Below, piece by piece: positions 57,753 to 64,000 of a stretch of 64,000 nucleotides of DNA. The translations under genes were made by a program, and so were the position numbers. How positions within the stretch are numbered: the first letter of the stretch is position 1; each line of letters begins with the position of its first letter. The DNA is taken from NCBI RefSeq assembly GCF_003610455.1, contig NZ_RAQK01000002.1:1-64000 (forward strand), in the 5' to 3' direction. The DNA comes from Sulfitobacter guttiformis. GTDB lineage: Bacteria; Pseudomonadota; Alphaproteobacteria; Rhodobacterales; Rhodobacteraceae. The notes beneath the pieces were generated by a model, which did no database searches, was not told where the DNA came from, and saw only the letters and a program-made list of their open reading frames with translations.

Positions 57753-58094
57753 ATGAAAAATATTTTACTTGCTGGCTTGGTTGCCTTTTGGGCGACAGGC
57801 GCTGTGGCTCATTCCGCGATGGATGAGACGACACCGGCCCATGAGGCGGTTTTGCCTGAGGCCCCCTCCGAAGTTGTCATGAACTTCTTGCATGATATTC
57901 GCCTGACACGGGTGAGCATGACGCATGCGGACCAACCTGCGGTCGATCTGGATCTGAGCGCCTACAAGGGAATGGAGATAGATTTTACCGTCCCAATGCA
58001 GGCCATGGGAAGCGGAACTTATGTGATTGATTGGCGCGGTTTGGGGGCTGACGGCCATGCGATGACGGGCTCGTTCAACTTTGTTGTAGAGTAA
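57753..58094 (+). CDS. copC: copper resistance protein CopC
   Basis: 113 residues from ATG 57753, preceded by GAGGACGAG; the earlier ATG at 57732 would place seven charged residues before the signal peptide. Signal KNILLAGLVAFWATGAVA; the mature chain would begin with His (HSAMDE), the amino-terminal ligand of the Cu(II) brace, with Asp/His in GADGHAMTG as partners. CopC binds copper in the periplasm and hands it to CopD. 2 nt before copD. Confidence 0.87.
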   Translation: MKNILLAGLVAFWATGAVAHSAMDETTPAHEAVLPEAPSEVVMNFLHDIRLTRVSMTHADQPAVDLDLSAYKGMEIDFTVPMQAMGSGTYVIDWRGLGADGHAMTGSFNFVVE

Positions 58095-58096
58095 CC

Positions 58097-58945
58097 ATGC
58101 CGGATATCTGGGGGCAGGCAGCGATCATCACAAAGGTCGCGCTGTATCTGGGCATCTTAACGGCAGTCGGCACGATCCTCGTGGCATTGGTGTTCAGGTC
58201 GGAGCATTACAAACCGCCTGCAATGATATTTGCGGTGCTGGGGCTCGCGGCGTCGGTTCTGGCTTTTTCCCTGGGTGGAGCCAATCTGACAGGTGACATA
58301 GGTGGAATGACCGACCCTGACATGCTCGGCCTGCTCTGGAGCACCTCCGTGGGCACTGCACTTTTGTGCCGGGTATTCGGACTTGGTCTGTTAATTGCGG
58401 GTTTGTTTCTGGGGCGCAGTGGTCTTTGGCTATCCGGGATCGGCGGGTTAGCTGCGCTTTGGTCATTCCCGCTGGTCAGTCACGTATCCACCCGCGATAT
58501 GGCCCTGCTTGACGGTGCGCTGGTGGTCCATCTGGGCGCTGTTGCATTCTGGATAGGCATACTCATCCCACTCAGACGGTTGGCCCGCTCGCCCGCACAC
58601 TGGCCTGATGCCGCTGACCTTGGGCATCGCTTCGGTCTTGTCGCCCGGGGTGTGATCCCCGCCCTGATTTTGGCAGGAGTATATCTGAGTTACATGCTCG
58701 TTGGCTCTGTTGCTGCGTTGTGGGGCACGGGATATGGGCAGGCATTGATCCTCAAGGTCGCTTTGGTTGCTGGTTTACTTGGATTGGGCGCTGCCAATAA
58801 GTTACGGTTCATTCCTGCGCTCAGGGCGGGTGATCCGCATGCCGCCAGCCATCTGTCACGGTCCATTTCCGTAGAATGTGGGGTGATCCTGTCGGTGATG
58901 ACTGTCACCGCAATTCTGACATCGACACTCGCTTTACCAACATGA
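58097..58945 (+). CDS. copD: copper resistance membrane protein CopD
   Basis: 282 residues with eight hydrophobic helices, CopD family (VSHVSTRDMALLDGALVVHL, AFWIGILIPLRRL, GVIPALILAGVYLSY). Thought to bring copper from CopC across the inner membrane. Complete, with the stop 7 bp before the dead multicopper oxidase, so they once shared a transcript. Confidence 0.88.
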   Translation: MPDIWGQAAIITKVALYLGILTAVGTILVALVFRSEHYKPPAMIFAVLGLAASVLAFSLGGANLTGDIGGMTDPDMLGLLWSTSVGTALLCRVFGLGLLIAGLFLGRSGLWLSGIGGLAALWSFPLVSHVSTRDMALLDGALVVHLGAVAFWIGILIPLRRLARSPAHWPDAADLGHRFGLVARGVIPALILAGVYLSYMLVGSVAALWGTGYGQALILKVALVAGLLGLGAANKLRFIPALRAGDPHAASHLSRSISVECGVILSVMTVTAILTSTLALPT

Positions 58946-58952
58946 GGTTCTG

Positions 58953-60251
58953 ATGATCAGAAGAGATTTTCTGGCTTCCGCCGGCGCGTTTGCATTCTTT
59001 TCGCGCACCGTCTTTGCCGCTGGGGATACTTGGCGCTTGCGGGCCTAAGCCGTGGCAGAACAGGTGTTGCGCGATGGTGAAGGCATAACGGCCATACTTG
59101 GGTTCAACGGGTCGATGCCGGGACCCGAATTGCGGGTGCTGCGCGGATAGCGCGTCGCGGTGGAGGCCGAGAACGGTTTGGATGAGGGCACTGCGGTTCA
59201 CTGGCACGGTATCCGGCTTGAGAACATGATGGACGGTGTGCCGGTGCTCACGCAGGAATTAATTCAGCCCGGTGCGCGCATGACCTACAGTTTTGTGCCG
59301 CCGGATTCCGGCACCTTCTGGTATCATTCGCATTCCATCTCACATGAGCAGGTGGCACGCGGCATCATGGGGCCGTTGATCGTCGAGGATGACCTGCCGC
59401 CGGATGTCGACCACAATATTACTGTGCTTCTGTCGGATTGGCGGATGTAGGCAGATGGCAGCCTTGTTGAAGACTATAGCGATATGCACAGTGTTGCCCA
59501 CGGTGGATATATGGGCAACTTCGCGCGCGGGTTTTCGTCCAGATCTACGGTCTGGCTCGGGGATCGCGTGAGGCTGCAGCTGATCAATGCGGCGACAAAC
59601 CGTATCTTTCCTGTGCAGGTCAGCGGTGTGAACGGATTAATCGTGGCCTATGACGGCATGGCCATGACGGTGCCGCGCCCCCTGACGCGGATCACTCTGG
59701 CACCGGCGCAGCGTGCCGATCTGATTGTCGATGTAGACGCCGCGGTCGGGTTCGATATGGTCACCCGTGGCGAACTATATCGCTTGGCCGACCTTGCAGC
59801 GGAGGGCACAAATACCAAAAGAATGCCAAGTGAGGTCGCAGCGCTGTCACCGCCTGATTTGCCGATACCGGACACCCCAAGCCAGCATTTGACGCTGACG
59901 ATGATGGGCGGTGCGATGGGTGGAAGGCACAACGGCGATAACATCTGGGCCTTCAACAATGTCTCCGACCTGCAAGAAGAACCGCTCTCGGCATTCCAGC
60001 GGGGCGAGACGGTCCGGATTACCATGGTGAACGATACGTCATTTCCGCATGGCACCCACTTGCACGGTCATCATTTCGACGAGGTAGGCGAGGACGATGC
60101 CTTGGGCGATTTGCGCGATACGACGCTTTTGGATGCAGGGATGAGCCGCGATACCATCTGCGTCTTTGATAACCCGGGGCGTTGGCTTTTGCACTGTCAC
60201 ATGCTCAGCCACGCAGTTGGCGGGATGCGCATATGGGTCATTGTCGCATGA
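58953..60251 (+). pseudogene. multicopper oxidase (CopA/CueO-like) with three in-frame stops
   Basis: One frame throughout: Tat/Sec-like leader MIRRDFLASAGAFAFFSRTV, GSMPGPELRVLRG, AVHWHGIRLENMMDGVP (Cu site HWHG), TFWYHSHSISHEQVARG (HSH), then FPHGTHLHGHHF (HxxHxH) and RWLLHCHMLSHAVGGM (HCHxxxHxxxGM). All four copper-ligand motifs survive. Stops lie at 59046 (TAA), 59148 (TAG) and 59448 (TAG), with no frameshift. Each is one C-to-T change from a Gln codon. The enzyme would oxidise Cu(I) in the periplasm. The ATG follows copD by 7 bp. Confidence 0.9.
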
Positions 60252-60648
60252 AATGGCTCGTGTCAGTCCTGCGTGTTTCGGCGACCAGCGCTGTGTCGGA
60301 TCACGACTGGAAAACCGGGATATATCGGCGGTGAGCGTTCTATATGCGCAGCACTGTGCGGCATATCACGGCGTAAGCCCCGAAGGTCACCCTGACTGGC
60401 AGTCGCCGGATGAAGACGGGGTGCTTCCCGCTCCGCCCCATGGTGCAAGCGGCCATGCGTGGCCTCACGACAATGCCCTCCTCTTTGACTAAACAAAAAT
60501 GGGTTGTGCAGGCACGCTGGCGGTACTGGGCATAAAGGATTTCGACAGTGGCATGCCCGCCTATGAAGGTCTGATTGCGGTAGAGGACATCTGGAACATT
60601 CTGGCCTATATTCTATCGGCTTGGCCCGTGCGGGAGCGTGATATTTAG
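60248..60648 (+). pseudogene. c-type cytochrome pseudogene
   Basis: Begins with ATG 60248 overlapping the oxidase stop. After a frameshift the cytochrome reads SVLYAQHCAAYHGVSPEGHP, DWQSPDEDGVLPAPPHGASG, HAWPHDNALLFD, a TAA at 60490, TKMG, then FDSGMPAYEGLIAVEDIWNI and LAYILSAWPVRERDI. The heme motif CAACH has become CAAYH (second Cys lost). Family members follow multicopper oxidases in copper clusters. Confidence 0.8.
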
Positions 60649-60846
60649 GCAAGCAGAAACCCGCCCCACAGACGGAGGAAGGCTTCGGGCATCATGCGCC
60701 GTGAGTGGTACCTCTCGACCCTGCACGAGATAGTCCAGCATGGACTGTGGCTATGACGGATGAGGCCACCCAATCGGTATTGCCCCTTAATCTTCCATTT
60801 GCTGGAAGCCCTATGTCATCGATGATACCAGATCAGAAATCTTGTT

Positions 60847-62715
60847 ATGAGCAGCGAAAATTCAGTCACCTTTACCGTCCGCGAGATGAATTGTGGCTCT
60901 TGCGTAGGTCGTGTCGAGAAGACGCTTCTGGCTGTCCCGGGTGTGCAGAAGGCGACAGTCAACCTTGCCGCTGGGACTGCCACTGTGGTGGTCGCCGATT
61001 TAGATATGGGTTTGATCGCTACAGCACTTGATACCGCAGGGTATCAGGCGGAGCTGTAAACTTTCCTGTTTTGCGTTGAGAATATGTCCTGTGAGTCCTG
61101 TGTTGAGCGCGCCCTTGCAGGCGTTCCGCATGTGGTATCCGCATCTGTAAACCTGCCCCAGAAAGAAGCGACCGTTCAGGCAATTGGCATCTCGGCTGTG
61201 TCGATTGCGCAGGCGGCAACCGCTGCGGGGTATCCTGCGCGTGTAATCACGGATCAGGGCGGAGCCGGTGTTCCCACGTGCGCAAGGCGGCAGCAGCGGC
61301 ACTTCTCAAAACCATGACGCTGGTTACGGCGCTTTTGACGATGCCTGTGTTCATTCTCGAAATGGGCAGTCACATGGTCCCCGCACTGCATCACTTGATC
61401 ATGAATGCGCTGGGCATGGGGCTTAACTGGCGTATCCATTTTGTGCTGACCACTATCGTGCTGGCATGGCCCGAACATAATTTCTATTTCAAAGAATTTC
61501 CCGCATTGCTCAAAGGTGCGCCCGATGTGAATTCGCTGGTGGCTCTTGGATCCTCTGCGGCATAGGGATTTTCGAGTGTGGCATTGCTCGCGCCGCAGCT
61601 TTAGACAGCTGGCAAACGCGTTGTCTATTTCGAGGTAGCGTCGGTCATCGTCACCCTCATTTTGCTAGGACGGTTTTTTGAGGCGCGGGCGAAGGGGCAG
61701 GCGTGGTGGGCGACACGGTCAACGGAACCGGCGCGCTGGTTTTCCGCGCGACAGCCGTGGGCCGCGATACCGTGCTGGCGCAGATCATCCGCATGGTAGA
61801 AGAGGCGCAGGGGGCCAAGCTGCCCATTCAGGATCTCGTGAACTGCATCACGCTTTGGTTCGTGCCTGCGGTGATGGGCGTGGCGACAATGACGTTTCTG
61901 ACATGGCTGCTGGTTGGCAGCAATCCCGCGCTCAGCTTTGCGCTGGTCGCGGCTGTTGTCGTACTGATCATAATGTGTCCTCGCGCGATGGGTTTTGCCG
62001 CGCCAATGTGATCATGGTGGGTACGGGGCGCGCGGCCGAACTGGGCGTGCTGTTCCGGCGCGCCGATGCGTTGCAGTCTTTGAGCAGCGTTCAAACGGTG
62101 GCTTTTGACAAGACCGGCACGCTGACAAAGGGCCGTCTGGAACTGACTGATCTAACAGTGACGGACGGATTCGAGGAAGCCGATGTTTTGCGGCTGGTAG
62201 CCTCAGTTGAGGCTACATCAGAGCATCCGATTGCGACGGCCGTTCTGCGGCGCGCTGAACAGTACGGGCTGTCCCTTGCACCCGTCGAGGCGTTCAACTC
62301 CGTCAAGGGCTACGGGGTCAGAGCCGTCATTGAGGGTCGCAAAGTCCTCGTTGGGGCCGACCGCTTCATGGCCCGCGAAGGCATCTCACTGGACGGTGTC
62401 AGAGACGCGATAAACGCTGCGCCCGCATTGACCCATGCGGATGTTGGCGTGGCGATCGACACCGGTACTAATTTTGCGATCGAGGCGGCAGATGTGGTGC
62501 TGATGTCCGGCGATCTCGAGGGCGTGGTGAACACGCTGCACATCATTAGGCGATCCATGCGCAATATTTGTCAAAACCTGTTCTGGGCGTTCGGGTATAA
62601 TGCCCTTCTCATCCCCGTCGTTGCGGGTGTGTTTTGTTCACTGTTCGGGTCAATGTTGTCGCCTGCACTGGCGGACGGGGCGATGGCGATGTCGAGTGTA
62701 TTTGTTCTCTCTTAG
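60847..62715 (+). pseudogene. copA: Cu(+) P-type ATPase (CopA) pseudogene
   Basis: Pieces in family order: HMA domain 1 (MNCGSCVGRVEKTLL), TAA at 61057, HMA domain 2 (MSCESCVERALAG), a frameshift near 61270, first TM pair (TLVTALLTMPVFILEMGSHM), TM3-4 with TAG at 61563 and a second TAG near 61606, [20 protein letters not shown], a large deletion removing most of the actuator, TM6 with [10 protein letters not shown] (CPC is CPR), a frameshift, the phosphorylation site AFDKTGTLTKG, the nucleotide domain SEHPIATAVL, a deletion to INAAPALTHADVG (GDGIND lost), and the C-terminal TMs. Non-functional many times over. Confidence 0.88.
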
Positions 62716-62779
62716 GGTCGGGCATCAGTTGCCGAGCACCGGAAATTCGTGCCAGCAGCAGCGGAATCGGAGACTACTT

Positions 62780-63142
62780 ACGAACATCGGTGAAGTGTCC
62801 AAAAAGGCGGGATTGCCGCCCAAAACGATCCGCTAATAAGAGGAGATCGGCCTGATCAGGCCGCTGCGCGATCCCAATGGCTATCGGAGTTTCTGCGACA
62901 GTGACATGCAAAAGCTTGCGTTTCTGGGCCGCTCGCGCGTTTTGGGTTTCAACATTGGGGATTGCCGCAATCTGCTGGCGCTGTGGGATGATCGGGACCG
63001 TGCCAGTACCGATGTGCGCGCGATTGCCAAAGAGCATCTGCCCCGGATCGAGAGCAAGATTGCAGACTTCGCCGCCATTCGCGGCTGGCCCATCTGGTGC
63101 GGGAATGCACCGGTGACGGGCGGCCTGAGTGCCCGATCCTGA
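62780..63142 (+). pseudogene. cueR: cueR-type MerR regulator pseudogene
   Basis: The frame opens with ACG where ATG is expected (then NIGEVSKKAGLPPKTIR), followed by TAATAA at 62834-62839 in place of the conserved Tyr-Tyr, then EEIGLIRPLRDPNGYRSFCD and KLAFLGRSRVLGFNIGDCRN. Near 63080 the frame shifts; the next frame carries LAHLVRECTGDGRPECPILN, the CueR copper-binding Cys pair. Lost start, two stops and a frameshift: it cannot be made. Confidence 0.85.
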
Positions 63143-63236
63143 ACAAACTCGAGAAATTCCTACTTAATTATGGAACCCTCCTGCGCTGGAACGGGGTTTT
63201 AACCACAGACACGCAATTTATCTGGAGGTTATTTTC

Positions 63237-63713
63237 ATGTCCTATTGGCGCTTTTTCGCGATGATCATCACGTCGACAGTAGTGATGTTCGGCCTGATGT
63301 ATCTAAACACCTACGCGCTGGATCACGTCTTTTTCAGTGAAACCCGCAGCTACATGGCACTTTATATGGGGGCTGTTATGGCGGGGATCATGCTGGCCTT
63401 CATGCTGGGCATGTATACCAACCGCAACGCCAATATCGCGATCTTCGCAGGCAGTGCGGTGGTATTCGCGCTTTCCCTATTTGGGGTGCGCAGTCAAACC
63501 ACTGTCGATGACACCTCATGGATGCGCGCCATGATCCCGCATCATTCTATTGCGATCCTTACATCCGAGCGGGCAAATATCTCTGACCCGCGCGTGCGTG
63601 CGCTGGCCGATGACATCGTCGAGGCACAGCTACTGGAAATTGCAGAGATGAAGGCGCTGATCATCGATCTGGAAGGCGGGCCGACCGCAACACCCGAAAT
63701 CGACGGCAAATGA
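63237..63713 (+). CDS. DUF305-family membrane protein
   Basis: 158 residues. Three N-terminal hydrophobic segments (about 5-25, 38-60, 67-85), then the DUF305 part with MRAMIPHHSIAILTSERAN and AQLLEIAEMKALI. The His-rich MIPHHxxA motif is typical of ferritin-like DUF305 proteins often found in copper-resistance clusters. GGAGG precedes the ATG. Role unknown; intact despite the dead neighbours. Confidence 0.85.
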   Translation: MSYWRFFAMIITSTVVMFGLMYLNTYALDHVFFSETRSYMALYMGAVMAGIMLAFMLGMYTNRNANIAIFAGSAVVFALSLFGVRSQTTVDDTSWMRAMIPHHSIAILTSERANISDPRVRALADDIVEAQLLEIAEMKALIIDLEGGPTATPEIDGK

Positions 63714-63724
63714 AGGAGCTCGAT

Positions 63725-64000
63725 ATGGCCCAAGATCAAAACACGAAAACCGCAGAGCTTTACCGTATGGTCATGCCAGACCACACTTGCCCATACGGCC
63801 TAAAGTCAAAGGACTTGTTGGAGCGGCAGGGATATGAAGTCGAAGACCACCATCTGAGCACCCGCGAGCAAACCGAGGCGTTCATGGATAAGCATGGCGT
63901 TGAGACGACGCCGCAAACGTTCATCGACGGCGATAGGGTCGGGGGATACGACGATCTGCGCATCCACTTCGGCCTCGACAAGCCTAAGGGCGAGCAGTCC
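63725..64000 (+). CDS. glutaredoxin-domain protein, cut by window end
   Basis: 92 codons with no stop before the edge. Thioredoxin-fold glutaredoxin with a CPYG site (MPDHTCPYGLKSKDLLERQG) and the GSH-binding TTPQTFIDGDRVGGYDDL segment. The single Cys in CPYG makes it monothiol. AGGAG sits 8 nt before the ATG and 12 nt separate it from the DUF305 stop. Family members of this kind often continue into a membrane domain; that part lies outside the window. Confidence 0.85.
   Translation, partial: MAQDQNTKTAELYRMVMPDHTCPYGLKSKDLLERQGYEVEDHHLSTREQTEAFMDKHGVETTPQTFIDGDRVGGYDDLRIHFGLDKPKGEQS

Noticed and set aside
58953..60251. Possible stop-codon recoding (TAG/TAA read as an amino acid) in the multicopper oxidase
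   Set aside because: Both TAA and TAG occur, neighbouring copper genes are dead by unrelated deletions and frameshifts, and intact genes in the window use TAG and TAA as normal stops.
1..64000. CRISPR arrays, tRNA or rRNA genes
   Set aside because: No regularly spaced direct repeats and no cloverleaf or rRNA-like stretch were recognised by reading; a tRNAscan or Infernal run would be needed to be sure.

Overview
The window looks like a chromosome or large-plasmid segment of an alphaproteobacterium in the Rhodobacteraceae (roseobacter group). Supporting this are a Zur-ZnuCB divergent from ZnuA layout with a His-rich ZnuA, a roseobacter-type che operon, IS1595, IS21 and IS3 (IS407-like) transposases, the HupE/UreJ plus membrane-anchor pair, and long intergenic stretches with degenerate repeats. 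The density of broken insertion sequences and pseudogenes recalls IS-rich polar roseobacters such as Octadecabacter, but that genus is a guess.

Layout. 1-10 kb is accessory: a short SulP permease, small HTH and DUF genes (DUF6471, DUF2061), an IS1595 transposase, an XRE regulator, IS3 debris, a small secreted protein and a PaiB-like flavoprotein, with much gene-poor DNA. 10-29 kb is a chemotaxis island. Two methyl-accepting chemotaxis proteins (MCPs) on the + strand are separated by broken IS3 and IS21 copies. A third MCP then heads a tightly overlapped minus-strand operon, mcp-cheB-cheD-STAS-cheY-cheA-cheW-cheR-cheY-small ORF. 29.5-34 kb has trmL and the zinc uptake locus (znuA divergent from zur-znuC-znuB, with Zur-box-like palindromes). 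34-38 kb has an SDR and a large soluble hybrid histidine kinase.

38.6-45 kb is a silver/copper-type RND efflux operon: a small secreted protein, CusB with four C-terminal CusF-like domains, CusA and CusF, followed by a decayed cytochrome c. 47-51 kb has a sulfotransferase and a phytanoyl-CoA-type dioxygenase facing a radical SAM protein that carries an Mrr-like N-terminal domain. A complete IS3-family element with a 4-bp target duplication follows. 53.9-64 kb is a nickel/copper region. It holds an MFS (NreB-like) pseudogene cut by IS debris, an NreA/RcnR-type repressor with a G/C-tract operator, a His-rich secreted protein, HupE/UreJ, an anchor protein, cytochrome c, CopC and CopD. A run of dead copper genes comes next: multicopper oxidase, cytochrome c, P-type ATPase and cueR. 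The window ends with a DUF305 protein and the start of a glutaredoxin-domain protein.

In short, metal handling (Zn uptake, Cu/Ag efflux, Ni transport) and chemotaxis dominate. The cytoplasmic copper defence (CopA ATPase, CueR, multicopper oxidase) has been lost by point mutation and deletion while the periplasmic Cus and CopCD parts stay intact. No rRNA, tRNA or CRISPR array was seen.
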